Assembly (NCBI GenBank): GCA_019187195.1
Contig: JABAQT010000069.1
Location: 20,929 to 84,928, forward strand
Length of the DNA: 64,000 nucleotides
Direction: 5' to 3'
Source of the DNA: Bryobacteraceae bacterium
GTDB lineage: Bacteria > Acidobacteriota > Terriglobia > Bryobacterales > Bryobacteraceae
Each line of letters opens with the position of its first letter. The stretch's first letter is position 1. A model generated the notes under the pieces. That model searched no databases. It had not been told where the DNA came from and saw nothing but the letters and a program-made list of their open reading frames with translations. A program made the translations under genes and the position numbers. Positions 20,485 to 29,820 of this stretch are shown here, in pieces.

Positions 20485-20862
20485 CTACGAGGAGCCGGCT
20501 TTGAGGGTTTGCTTGTCCCCGCCGGAGCGCGCATCCATCCAACGCTGGCGTCCATCATGGGTGGGCGCGGCGTAATGAACCACGGGCAGTTTCTCGCGAT
20601 CGAAGGGATCATATTCCGGCCTTGGGCGGAAGGACTCCTCGATCATCTTGACCGATTTTACCGAGGCGGCCTCGGGCTGCCGCCAGCCGGTGTTCTCGCC
20701 GGGCTTCGATGATGCCGTCTGAAACCACAGGAAGTGACGGCGTTTCGTGCCGGCGGTGAATATGGCGTAGGGTTCGACGGTGAGCGCCGCTCCGTCGTGG
20801 AGGGTCACCTCGCATAGCCGCCGTAGATTCCCAGCTTTCATCAGCACTGCCTCGATTGACAT
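20485..20862 (-). CDS. Small hypothetical protein
   Basis: This is a 125-aa soluble product that I do not recognise. The first half is beta-rich (CEVTLHDGAALTVEPYAIFTAG, RRHFLWFQTA), somewhat like a small WYL/SH3-type barrel. The C-terminal half is polar and ends in a flexible tail. An alternative ATG lies seven codons in. A TATAAT box precedes it. Same-strand spacing of 15 bp to the permease suggests an operon, but gives no functional clue. Confidence 0.55.
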   Translation of the reverse strand: MSIEAVLMKAGNLRRLCEVTLHDGAALTVEPYAIFTAGTKRRHFLWFQTASSKPGENTGWRQPEAASVKSVKMIEESFRPRPEYDPFDREKLPVVHYAAPTHDGRQRWMDARSGGDKQTLKAGSS

Positions 20863-20888
20863 GGTTGCCGCTCCAGGATTCTCCAGTG

Positions 20889-20894
20889 ATTATA
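20889..20894 (-). promoter_or_regulatory. Candidate -10 box for the 20862-to-19036 gene pair
   Basis: A perfect TATAAT lies on the minus strand 27 bp before the ATG of the small gene, in an otherwise GC-rich 116-bp divergent gap. No good -35 hexamer is seen at 16-18 bp, so this rests on the -10 alone. Confidence 0.35.
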
Positions 20895-20978
20895 GGCGCT
20901 ACCGGCGATTGACTGACGCGGCGCCTGCTTGCGGCCGGGTTCGGCGGCGGGCGGCAACCGGATTATATCTTAGTATCT

Positions 20979-22214
20979 ATGAACCGCCGCACCTTTATTA
21001 CCGCATCGGGTCTTACCGCATCGGGTCTGAACTCATCGGGCGCAGCCGGGCAGACCCCGTCCGGCACATCGAGGATTTCCGCCATCATCACGGCGTACTA
21101 CCGCAATTCCCACGCCGATGTGTTCATCGGCAACATGCTGCGCGGTTTTTACTGGGAGGGCAGGCCGCACCGGTCCGGGCTCGAGATTGCGGCGATGTAC
21201 CTGGCGCAAACGCCGGCGAACGATATCGGCCGGTCCGAGGCCGCCAAACACGGCATCCCGTTGAAGCCTTCGGTGCGCGAGGCAATCGTTCCCGGCATTC
21301 AGGGGGTTGCGCTGATCGGCGAGCATGGGGACTATCCGACGAATGAGAAGGGGCAGAAGCTGTATCCGCGCTACGAATTGATGGAACAGATTGTGGCCGC
21401 GTATCGCGAAACCGGACGGGCTCTGCCGATGTTTGTGGACAAGCATTTCTCCACCGAGTGGAGGAAGGCGAAGCAGATGTTCGAATGGTCGCGCGAGTTG
21501 AAGTTTCCGCTGATTGCGGGAACTTCGCTGACGCTGACGTGGCGCCGGCCGGCGCTCGAGCTGGACTTGGAAGCGCCGGTGAAACGCGCCGTGGGCTATT
21601 TTTATGGAGGCAAGGAGGCCTACGGCTATCACGGGGTGGAAGTCTTTCAAAGTATGGTCGAGCGGCGAAAGGGGGGAGAGACGGGAGTGGACTGGGTGCA
21701 GTGCCTGGAGGGAGACGAAGTGTGGAAATGGAGCGCGGCCAATCCCTGGGCGCGGGACCTGCTCGAGGAATCGATGCGCAACGACGATACGCTGAAACGC
21801 GGCCGTCTCGAGGAGATCGTCAAGCAGCCGATCCTCTTCCTGATCGGCTACCGAAGCGGACTCGAGGGGGTGGTCTACCTGGTGACCGGGGCCACGGAGC
21901 AGGCCGGGTTCGCCGCGCAAGTCGAGGGCCGGCGGGAGCCGTTGACGTGCTGTTTCCGGACGCAATGGGGACGCCCGTGGAGCCATGGCAACGGCCTCAG
22001 CTACTGGGTGGAGCAGACGATCCGGCAAGGCAGGGAATTTTATCCTCCGGAACGGACGTTGCTCGCGACGGGGATTATCGAAGCGTTGATGAACTCCTCG
22101 TATGAAAAGGGGCGGAAGTTTGCGACGCCGCATCTCGATGTGCGTTACCACGCGCGGAAGGAGTCGCGGTTCATGCGCGGTCCGCTGCCGCCCTATGATC
22201 GCATCCGGGTTTGA
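20979..22214 (+). CDS. Tat-exported protein of unknown function
   Basis: The 411-aa protein starts NRRTFITASG, a twin-arginine signal, followed by a Ser/Gly/Ala-rich stretch encoded by a 15-bp repeat. The mature part is well-behaved coding sequence with an ISAIITAYYRNSHADVFIGNM opening, EHGDYP, MFVDKHFSTEWRKAK, and an acidic/aromatic C-terminal half. It is reminiscent of uncharacterised proteins found beside exported oxidoreductases in acidobacteria. I cannot assign a fold with confidence. Its 3' end lies in copy A of a tandem duplication, so a frameshifted remnant of its last codons appears again at 22331-22450. Confidence 0.7.
   Translation: MNRRTFITASGLTASGLNSSGAAGQTPSGTSRISAIITAYYRNSHADVFIGNMLRGFYWEGRPHRSGLEIAAMYLAQTPANDIGRSEAAKHGIPLKPSVREAIVPGIQGVALIGEHGDYPTNEKGQKLYPRYELMEQIVAAYRETGRALPMFVDKHFSTEWRKAKQMFEWSRELKFPLIAGTSLTLTWRRPALELDLEAPVKRAVGYFYGGKEAYGYHGVEVFQSMVERRKGGETGVDWVQCLEGDEVWKWSAANPWARDLLEESMRNDDTLKRGRLEEIVKQPILFLIGYRSGLEGVVYLVTGATEQAGFAAQVEGRREPLTCCFRTQWGRPWSHGNGLSYWVEQTIRQGREFYPPERTLLATGIIEALMNSSYEKGRKFATPHLDVRYHARKESRFMRGPLPPYDRIRV
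21001..21040 (+). repeat. 15-bp tandem repeat inside the signal-peptide region
   Basis: CCGCATCGGGTCTTA is followed at once by the same 15-mer with one change, then by a partial third unit (ACTCATCGGG). It adds the repeated residues TASGL to the Tat signal of the surrounding gene. Because the unit is a multiple of three, copy-number change would not break the frame. Confidence 0.75.
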
Positions 22215-22301
22215 GGCATTATCGCGGGCGTTCCGCGGCGCGTTCCACCGCGCGCATGACGCGCAGCAGGTTGCCGCCGTGGATCCCGCCGATGTCGCGG
22301 G
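22054..22301. repeat. Tandem duplication, copy A (248 bp)
   Basis: This block, from GGACGTTGCTCGCG to GATGTCGCGGG, recurs at 22331-22540 in the same orientation. Copy A holds the true 3' end of the Tat-exported unknown gene plus, on the minus strand after its stop, a remnant of the last codons of the M19 dipeptidase (ending RAAERPR and a stop). A 29-bp unrelated linker separates the copies. Scattered point differences show the duplication is not brand new. Confidence 0.9.
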
Positions 22302-22330
22302 AACGGTCTTAGCGACTGGATGGAACTGAC

Positions 22331-22540
22331 GGACGTTGCTCGCGACGGGGATTATCGAAGCGTTGATGAACTCCTCGTATGAAAAGGGGCGGAAGTTTGA
22401 GACGCCGCATCTTGCGCGGTCCGCTGCCGCCCCATGATCGCATCCGGGTCTGAGGCTTTATCGCGGGCGTTCCGCGGCGCGTTCCACCGCGCGCATGACG
22501 CGCAGCAGGTTGCCGCCGTAGATCCCGCCGATGTCGCGGG
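22331..22540. repeat. Tandem duplication, copy B (210 bp)
   Basis: This is the second copy of the block at 22054-22301, offset by 277 bp and missing 38 internal bases (after CATCT in the array). Copy B holds the true 3' end of the dipeptidase gene on the minus strand, plus a decayed, out-of-frame remnant of the end of the Tat-exported unknown gene on the plus strand. Together with the linker it fills the 243-bp space between the two convergent genes. Confidence 0.9.
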
Positions 22541-23609
22541 GCGTGTATCCCTTCTCGAGGAGGGCGCGCGTGAGGTTGGGGAACTTCGAGACATCGTCCA
22601 ATCCGGCGGGCGTGCAGCCCACGCCGTCGAAATCGCTGCCGATCCCCACGTATTCCATGCCGGCGATCTTCACCACGTGATCGATATGCGCCACGATATC
22701 GCCGAGCGTGGCCCGGATGCGGGGCTTCCCGCCCTTCCCGCTTGATTTCCCGGCCGCCGGTGCGAGCGGGTGGAGCAGCGGGCTCCCGGCGGCCGCGGCC
22801 GGCGAGAGGAAATCGCAGCCGAAGTTGAGCTGGATTACGCCGCCCTTTTTGGCCAGCGCGCGGATCATCTCGTCCGTCATGTTGCGCGGCAGGGGGGCGA
22901 TCGCCCGGCAGGAGCTGTGCGACGCGAATACAGGAGCTTTGCTGGCGGCGAGGGCGTCCCAAAACGTCTTGTCGGAAACGTGGGAGACATCCACCATCAT
23001 GCCGAGGCGGTTCATCTCGCGCACCACCTGTTTGCCGAAAACGGTGAGGCCGTCATGCGTGGGTTTGCCGCCCGAGGAATCCGCCCAGTTGTTGGTGTTG
23101 GCGTGGGTCAAGGTCATGTAGCGGATGCCGAGATCGTAATAATCACGGAGTAATCGCAGGCTGTCCTCGATGCCGTGGCCTCCCTCGAGACCCATGAGCG
23201 CGGCAATCTTTCCACGGCGGCGCGCGGCCTCGATTCCGTCCGCCGAAGTGACGAATTCGAAGCTGTCCGGGTGCTTTGCCACGATGTCGCGCTTGACCGT
23301 GTCGATCATTTCGAGAGCGCGGTGGGCGGACCGGTTGCCGGTCACATAACTTGCGGCGACGTAGACCGCGAAGAAAACAGCGCCTACGTTGCCTTGCCTC
23401 AGGCGCGCCAGATCGGTGTGCGTGGCGGCGCCATTCGATGCGATGTCGAAGCCTTCCACTGTCTTGCTGGTAATGTCATTGTGGGTGTCGATGAGGAGGA
23501 GCGAGCGGTGGATCTTCTCCACCTCGGCGTCCGGGTATTTCCGGGTCTGGGGCAGGGCTGGGCGAAGGGAGCACAACAGCAGGATAAGCGCGGCGTGGAT
23601 GCGGTTCAT
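22458..23609 (-). CDS. Membrane dipeptidase (peptidase family M19), exported
   Basis: The 383-residue protein has a signal peptide (MNRIHAALILLLCSLRPALP). Renal-dipeptidase zinc motifs are in order: IDTHND (HxD), MGLEGGHGI (bridging Glu), DVSHVSD and ASHSSCRA (His ligands), and GSDFDG (Asp). A Pro/Ala-Gly-Lys-rich insertion sits before IDHVVKIAG. It cleaves dipeptides, often with D-residues, in the periplasm, possibly in peptidoglycan or protein-fragment recycling. Its ATG overlaps the dinB stop (ATGA), so translation is probably coupled. The 3' end lies inside copy B of the local duplication. Confidence 0.92.
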   Translation of the reverse strand: MNRIHAALILLLCSLRPALPQTRKYPDAEVEKIHRSLLLIDTHNDITSKTVEGFDIASNGAATHTDLARLRQGNVGAVFFAVYVAASYVTGNRSAHRALEMIDTVKRDIVAKHPDSFEFVTSADGIEAARRRGKIAALMGLEGGHGIEDSLRLLRDYYDLGIRYMTLTHANTNNWADSSGGKPTHDGLTVFGKQVVREMNRLGMMVDVSHVSDKTFWDALAASKAPVFASHSSCRAIAPLPRNMTDEMIRALAKKGGVIQLNFGCDFLSPAAAAGSPLLHPLAPAAGKSSGKGGKPRIRATLGDIVAHIDHVVKIAGMEYVGIGSDFDGVGCTPAGLDDVSKFPNLTRALLEKGYTPRDIGGIYGGNLLRVMRAVERAAERPR

Positions 23610-24847
23610 TCGTGGTCCTGTTTACGCGGATGCCTGCCGGGCAGATCAGCGGGCGTCTCGTGCACGCGCTCGCGGAACCCGCCCTTCATGGCGCTGCCGA
23701 GGGAAACACTGTCCGTGCCGAATTTGCCGCGGATGCGATCCACGGCCGTGAGCGCTTTCCTCCAGCGTTCCTGTTCCCCGCCTTCGAGCAGATTCAACTG
23801 TCCCTCTTCCAACTGGAGGTTCGAAGCGTGCACGCCGAGCAGGCGCACGGGCCTTCCCGTCCAGTTGACATGAAAGAGGCGCCGCGAGTGTTTGACCAGG
23901 TCAATGTCCAATTGAGTGGCGTGATCGAAAGTATGGGCGCGGGTGAAGGTGGAAAAATCGGAGTAGCGGAGTTTCAGTTGCAAGGTGCGCGCATGGAAGG
24001 AATGTTCGCGGAGGCGGCTGGCCACCATTTCCGAGAGTCTCGCCAGCGTTGCGTCGATCACCTCGATGTCCGCGGTGTCCTCGTTGAACGTGTGCTCGTG
24101 GCTGATGGATTTCGCCCCGGGTCCTTCGCCGATTTCACCGGCAAACCAGCCGCCGGCATCGAGTCCCCGGGCCTTGCCGGCGAGCGCCAGCCCCCACTTG
24201 CCGAACTTCGACTCGAGGAATCGGCGGTCGAGCGCGGCAAGGTCGCCAATGCGGCGAATGCCGTAAGCGTGCAGAGCTTTTTCCGTCACCTTGCCGACGC
24301 CGGGGATTTTGCGCACCGCGAGCGGAGCAAGGAAGCGCGCTTCCGCGCCGGGGTGGATCCAGAGCACGCCGTTCGGCTTTGCCTGATCGGAGCAGATCTT
24401 GGCCACCAGGCGGCTGGTGGCGGCTCCGATGGAGCAGTTGAGACGCGTCTTCTCGCGGACGCGCTCGTGCAACTTGTGGGCGGCGAGCATGGGGGGGCCG
24501 TGCAGCCGCTCCGCGCCGGTAAGGTCGAGGTAGGCTTCGTCGATCGAAGCCATTTCGACCCGCGGGGTGAAGGAGTGCAGGACTTCGAACACCTGTTCCG
24601 AGCATTCCCTGTAACGCTTCGGATGGCCTTCCACGAAGATGGCCTGGGGACAGAGCTTATACGCGGTGCGGAGCGGCATGGCCGAATGGACGCCGAATTT
24701 GCGGGCGGCGTAGGAGGCGGCCGAGACGACGCCGCGCTGGTCCGGCTGCCCGCCCACGACGACGGGCTTGCCCTTGAGTTCGGGGTGATAGAGTTCCTCG
24801 ACGGAGACAAAGAAGGCGTCCATGTCGACATGGAAGATGGTTTTCAT
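23606..24847 (-). CDS. dinB: DNA polymerase IV (Y family)
   Basis: The ATG at 24847 gives 413 aa, starting MKTIFHVDMDAFFVSVE with the first catalytic Asp. SIDEAYLDLTG carries the other catalytic acids and the steric-gate aromatic lies in DAFF. CSIGAATSRLVAKICSDQAKPNG is the fingers/palm motif, IPGVGKVTEKAL the HhH motif, and a little-finger domain follows. The C-terminal tail after GTDSVSLGSAM is basic and could include a clamp-binding element. It performs translesion DNA synthesis. It is downstream of prfA-prmC on the same strand, about 87 bp before prmC's start; no LexA box was identified. Confidence 0.95.
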   Translation of the reverse strand: MKTIFHVDMDAFFVSVEELYHPELKGKPVVVGGQPDQRGVVSAASYAARKFGVHSAMPLRTAYKLCPQAIFVEGHPKRYRECSEQVFEVLHSFTPRVEMASIDEAYLDLTGAERLHGPPMLAAHKLHERVREKTRLNCSIGAATSRLVAKICSDQAKPNGVLWIHPGAEARFLAPLAVRKIPGVGKVTEKALHAYGIRRIGDLAALDRRFLESKFGKWGLALAGKARGLDAGGWFAGEIGEGPGAKSISHEHTFNEDTADIEVIDATLARLSEMVASRLREHSFHARTLQLKLRYSDFSTFTRAHTFDHATQLDIDLVKHSRRLFHVNWTGRPVRLLGVHASNLQLEEGQLNLLEGGEQERWRKALTAVDRIRGKFGTDSVSLGSAMKGGFRERVHETPADLPGRHPRKQDHE

Positions 24848-24934
24848 TCGCCAGGCACTCAACAGGCCGTACTCACCAATTCTACCCCCCGCCGGAGACG
24901 TGGAATGGCTGGATTCGGGCCGCGATTACAAGCT

Positions 24935-25780
24935 TCAGCCAGCGGCAAGCGGTCCGAGACGCGCGGCAAGGACGCGTGGAATTCCAGCCAGATCGGCGGT
25001 CTCCTCGATGTCCTGCCAGCGGGTGTCGAGCATGGCGCGAACCGCTTCGAGCGAGCGGTAGCCGAGTTCCATGATCAGCCATCCGCCGGGTTCGAGGACG
25101 CGGGCGGCTTCGGGGATCAGCCGTCCGTAAATCTCGACGCCGGTCGGGCCGCCGTAGAGGGCAACGGAGGGCTCATAGTCGCGGACTTCCGCCTGGAGGG
25201 ATTGGCGGTCGCCTTCGGGCACATACGGGGGGTTCGAAACCACGAGGTCCAGTGAGCGGCTTGCGAAAGCGGCGCAGAGATCACACTCCACCAGGTGGAC
25301 GGGCGCTCTGTTGCCGGCGGCGTTTTCCGCCGCCACGCGCAAGGCTTCAGGGGAGATGTCGGAGGCGAAGACGCGGGCTCGCGGCATCTCGAGGGCCAGG
25401 GTGACGGCGATGGCTCCCGAGCCGCACCCTACGTCGAGGACGCGTTTCGCTCCCCTGGCCAGGCGCAGCGCCGTTTCCACCACGTGCTCGGTTTCGGGAC
25501 GCGGTATGAGGACGGCCTGGGAGACGCGGAACGGCCGCCCGAAGAATTCCTGGCGGCTGGTAATGTATTGCGTGGGCTTGCCGTGCAGGCGCTCATGCAG
25601 ATAGCGCCCGTAGTGGAGTTGGACGAGCGGCGTGAGCTCCTCTTCCGGATGGGCGTAGAGATAAGGCCGCTCGCGTTGCAGGGCGTGGCAAAGCAGGACT
25701 TCGGCCGTAAGGCGCGGCGCGGCGGTTCGAGCGTCTTCAAGCAGCCGCGTACCCTGCTCGAGAGCCGTACGGACGGTCAT
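24935..25780 (-). CDS. prmC: Release factor N5-glutamine methyltransferase PrmC
   Basis: The 281-aa protein has the N-terminal helical domain (HALQRERPYLYAHPEE, PTQYITSRQEFFG) and a SAM-binding domain with VLDVGCGSGAIAVTLAL. The substrate Gln-binding motif SNPPYVPEGD is present. It methylates the GGQ glutamine of release factors. The start ATG follows directly on the prfA stop codon, the classic prfA-prmC pair, so enzyme and substrate are made together. Confidence 0.95.
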   Translation of the reverse strand: MTVRTALEQGTRLLEDARTAAPRLTAEVLLCHALQRERPYLYAHPEEELTPLVQLHYGRYLHERLHGKPTQYITSRQEFFGRPFRVSQAVLIPRPETEHVVETALRLARGAKRVLDVGCGSGAIAVTLALEMPRARVFASDISPEALRVAAENAAGNRAPVHLVECDLCAAFASRSLDLVVSNPPYVPEGDRQSLQAEVRDYEPSVALYGGPTGVEIYGRLIPEAARVLEPGGWLIMELGYRSLEAVRAMLDTRWQDIEETADLAGIPRVLAARLGPLAAG

Positions 25781-26869
<1,089 letters not shown>

Positions 26870-26902
26870 GATGCTCAGTTCCGCGGGGGTTAGGCTGAAG
26901 GG

Positions 26903-27892
26903 TCAGGCGATGACCAGTTCGCCGCCCTGCTGTTGCTCGAGCTTCATCGCCCCTTCGAGGGCATGAATCGCCACTTCGGTCTGGTCATCGGCGGGGGGTT
27001 GGGTGGTGATCTTTTGCAGCCACAGACCCGGCATGGTGAGAAGCGCGAGAAGGCTGCTTCGCTTCCTGGCGGCGTAGCGGATCATTTCGTAGCTGAGACC
27101 GGCGATGACGGGCAGCAGCACGATGCGGGAAATGAACTTTCCGGCGAATCCGTCAAAAGGGAGCAGGGTATAGACCGCCATCGAAACCATCATCACGACA
27201 AGTAGAAAACTGGTTCCGCAGCGGGGGTGGAGCGTGGTGAACTGCTGCGCGTTCCGCACGGTTACCGGTTGGCCGGATTCGAAATTGAACACCACTTTGT
27301 GTTCAGCGCCATGATATTGAAATACCCGGTGGATATCCTTCGACCTCGACAGCATGTAGAGGAATCCGAGGAAGATGGCGATGCGGATGACCCCGTCGAC
27401 GAAGTTGAACGCGACACGGTTGTGAATGAGCGGGAAGGACTTCTCAAGCAATGTGGTCATGTACAGGGGTAGGAGTTTGTACATGAGGATGAAGAACACC
27501 AGGGAAAAACCGAGGGTCACTGTCATCGCCCACGAGGAGACTTCCGTTTTCCCGCCGTCCTTCCGCGCTTCTCCCTCATCGAGAGCGGCATTCGCGGAAA
27601 ACTGAAGCGATTTCACGCCAAGCCACATCGCCTGCCCCAACGTCCCCACGCCACGTGCGATCGGGTACTTGAAGAAAGGGTATTTTTCGGAAACCCGCGG
27701 CAGCGTGTTTTCCTCGGTGACCAGTTCTCCGTTGGGTTTCCGCACGGCCACGCAGTAGCTGTGCGGGGCTCGCATCATCACACCCTCCATGACGGCCTGG
27801 CCGCCCACGAGCGTCTCTTCCCCGCTTTCGAGCACGGGCAGGAGTTGGACGTGAGCCGCCATCCGGAGAAACTTCTTGGGAGACCAGGACAT
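26903..27892 (-). CDS. DUF1385 (YqhQ-like) membrane protein
   Basis: The start at 27892 has AAGGA five bases upstream; an ATG six codons earlier is possible. The 329-aa protein shows the family opening ETLVGGQAVMEGVMMRAP, then YPIARGVGTLGQAMWLG, two to four membrane helices, and the hallmark YHGAEHKVVFNFE, followed by TLHPRCGTSFLLVVMMVS. DUF1385 proteins are widespread and unexplained; they often sit next to prfA-prmC, as here, 33 bp before prfA. A role in envelope or ribosome-linked processes is only speculative. Confidence 0.88.
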   Translation of the reverse strand: MSWSPKKFLRMAAHVQLLPVLESGEETLVGGQAVMEGVMMRAPHSYCVAVRKPNGELVTEENTLPRVSEKYPFFKYPIARGVGTLGQAMWLGVKSLQFSANAALDEGEARKDGGKTEVSSWAMTVTLGFSLVFFILMYKLLPLYMTTLLEKSFPLIHNRVAFNFVDGVIRIAIFLGFLYMLSRSKDIHRVFQYHGAEHKVVFNFESGQPVTVRNAQQFTTLHPRCGTSFLLVVMMVSMAVYTLLPFDGFAGKFISRIVLLPVIAGLSYEMIRYAARKRSSLLALLTMPGLWLQKITTQPPADDQTEVAIHALEGAMKLEQQQGGELVIA

Positions 27893-27966
27893 ACTTTTCC
27901 TTGTCCTCATTATAGCTGATGGCTCCCGGAAATCAGGGTTGCGCGGGGTGCGGCTTTGCCGTCAAT

Positions 27967-28323
27967 TCACGGGCGCCGGCCCCGCTGAAGAATCCAGTTC
28001 AGGTGGGATGGCTCGAAGGGGGCCGCGCAATAGTCAGCGGCGCCCGCATCCATGGCGTCGAGGTATTCGCCGGGTTCGGGGTGGCGGGTGACCACCACGA
28101 CCGGAGCCGTGACGGCATTGAGCAGATTCGTCAGATCCGCGGTGAAACCGCTGAACACCAGGTCCGGTGAAGTCGAGCGCAGGCTGTCGACATCGCCGCA
28201 GGTTTCCGTCGTGACCGGCAGCGCCTGATGGTGCAACGCGTTCCGCAACTGGTCAGCAAGTTCGTTTTCCATCCCGATCAAGGCTACTTTTCGAGAGTAT
28301 TCGGCGGAACAGTCTTGGGGCAC
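27967..28323 (-). CDS. Degenerate response-regulator receiver-like protein
   Basis: The GTG start gives 118 aa (an ATG inside gives 101). The order of elements follows a CheY-like receiver: KVALIGMENELADQL (strand 1), SPDLVFSGF (strand 3), VVVVTRHPEPGEYLDAMDAGAADY (strands 4-5 region) and APFEPSHL. Every phosphorylation residue is changed: the acidic pair reads Gly-Met, the phospho-acceptor Asp position is Gly59, and the Lys before PF is Ala101. The Thr of strand 4 remains. It is probably a phosphorylation-independent pseudo-receiver. It lies downstream of the CBS gene and upstream of DUF1385. Confidence 0.6.
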   Translation of the reverse strand: MPQDCSAEYSRKVALIGMENELADQLRNALHHQALPVTTETCGDVDSLRSTSPDLVFSGFTADLTNLLNAVTAPVVVVTRHPEPGEYLDAMDAGAADYCAAPFEPSHLNWILQRGRRP

Positions 28324-28418
28324 TACACTCTGTACATCGGCTCAATGCTTGCATAACTTGAGGATCGAAGGGCGGGGCCGTGCTTTCCGGCCGGTTCTAT
28401 GCAGGAAATGCGTGGACG

Positions 28419-28838
28419 CTACTCGCGTTCCACGGTGTTCCTCAGTTCCACCAGCAGGTCCAGGTATGTCAGGATTCCGATCACGCGGTCCCCCGCCTCG
28501 ACAACCGGAGCGCCGCCGAATTTCTCGAGGATGAACAGGTTCAGGGCATCGAGCAGCGTCTGGCCGGGGCGCAGCACCTTCACGTCGCGCGTCATCACGC
28601 CCTCGACGGGAGCCTCGAGCGCGTCATTGAAACTGCCGCCGTTCTCATAGCGGTCCTCCAGGTGGATGACGTGCAGGCGGATGTCGCGGTCAGTCAGAAT
28701 GCCGGCCAGGTGTCCATACGCCACCACGGGCAGTTGGCGGATGTGGTGTTCATTCATCAGGCGGAGCGCCTTACGCAAGGGGTCACCGGGCGCGACGGCG
28801 ACCACGGGCGAGTGCATCAGTTCGCGAACCAGTTTCAT
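28419..28838 (-). CDS. CBS-domain pair protein
   Basis: The 139 residues form two CBS motifs back to back: VRELMHSPVVAVAPGDPLRKALRLM...GILTDRDIR and VEGVMTRDVKVLRPGQTLLDALNLF...GILTYLDLL. Together they make one Bateman module, which usually senses adenine nucleotides or related ligands. No effector domain is attached, so it would act on a partner protein. It lies 72 bp downstream of the polysaccharide kinase gene on the same strand. Confidence 0.88.
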   Translation of the reverse strand: MKLVRELMHSPVVAVAPGDPLRKALRLMNEHHIRQLPVVAYGHLAGILTDRDIRLHVIHLEDRYENGGSFNDALEAPVEGVMTRDVKVLRPGQTLLDALNLFILEKFGGAPVVEAGDRVIGILTYLDLLVELRNTVERE

Positions 28839-28910
28839 TTTCCATCCAGTAAGCCCGGCCCGGGACCCATGGGACGGAGGGGGAGGCTCGAGAGGGCCGC
28901 CACGCTCCGG

Positions 28911-29798
28911 CTATTCGTCGTCGCCCGCCTCCGGGTTTTCGTTTGGCCGTTCGTCCGGCTTTGAATAGTAGTAGCTGTGATAATAGGTGTACTTACTGTA
29001 GAGTTCGCCGCGGCGGGCGCCGTTCACAATGATGCCGAGCACATTGTTCTCGCAGAGGGAGGCCATCGCCCGGGTAATGGAATCGATGGTAGTGCTTCCG
29101 ATTCTCACCACCAGCACGGTGCCATGGCACAGGGTCGAGAGCAGGCTCGCGTCGGCGGCGAACAGGAGCGGGGGACTGTCGAGGATGACCCAGTTGAACA
29201 ACTGCGGAAGGTTGTCGAGCAGGCTGCGCACTTCGGCCAGATTCAGCAGTTCGAGGGGATTGATGACCGCCTCGCCGGCAGGCATGATGTAGAGGTTGGT
29301 GCCGGCCACCTTGCGGATCACTTCCGGGAGTTTGGCCTTCCCGAGCAGGTAGTCCGTGATGCCGGGAGTGCGATCGATCTGGAACATGTTGTGGACGCAC
29401 GGCCGGCGGAAGTCGAAATCGGCGAGCAGCGTCAGGTTGTTCGAAAGGTGGGCCTCCGCCATCGCCAGGTTGACGGCGGCGAACGATTTTCCCTCGGCCG
29501 GCGAGGGGGAAGTGATCACGATATTGTGAATGGGCTGCAGACCCTGCAGGTGGTTGAGGCGGGTGCGCAGAGTGCGGAACTCCTCCATCGGCGCCTCATG
29601 CGGACGGGATGCGTCAATGAGATGCACCTCAGGGGCCGGGTTGAACGGGATCTCCTTTACCTGATCGAGGATCCCGCGCAAGCTGACGTCCACCTGCCGG
29701 CCGGTGACGGACGACTTGGGGGCAGTGAAATTGGAAGGCTGCGGGGTAAGCAACCCCGCCTGCTCGGCGCGCCGTAAGGCATCATGAACCCGGCTCAT
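28911..29798 (-). CDS. CpsD/CapB-type bacterial tyrosine kinase for exopolysaccharide assembly
   Basis: The 295-aa cytoplasmic kinase has the BY-kinase ATP site: Walker A in SPSPAEGKSFAAVN, Walker A' in LLADFDFRRP, and Walker B in WVILDSPPLL. An EFRTLRTRL segment precedes the P-loop, as in ExoP/Wzc family regulators. The C-terminus is a tyrosine cluster (YSKYTYYHSYYYS), the usual autophosphorylation site. It lacks the transmembrane chain-length domain, which is supplied by the separate gene 22 bp upstream, as in Gram-positive CapA/CapB pairs. It controls polymer length and export. Confidence 0.9.
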   Translation of the reverse strand: MSRVHDALRRAEQAGLLTPQPSNFTAPKSSVTGRQVDVSLRGILDQVKEIPFNPAPEVHLIDASRPHEAPMEEFRTLRTRLNHLQGLQPIHNIVITSPSPAEGKSFAAVNLAMAEAHLSNNLTLLADFDFRRPCVHNMFQIDRTPGITDYLLGKAKLPEVIRKVAGTNLYIMPAGEAVINPLELLNLAEVRSLLDNLPQLFNWVILDSPPLLFAADASLLSTLCHGTVLVVRIGSTTIDSITRAMASLCENNVLGIIVNGARRGELYSKYTYYHSYYYSKPDERPNENPEAGDDE

Positions 29799-29820
29799 AC
29801 GATTTCCTCCGTCTTCGCGG

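Noticed and set aside
28360..28395. GC-rich hairpin (GGCCG/CGGCC) after the CBS gene as a terminator
   Set aside because: Stem of five, no T tract on either strand, and the genes on both sides run in the same direction with a short gap.
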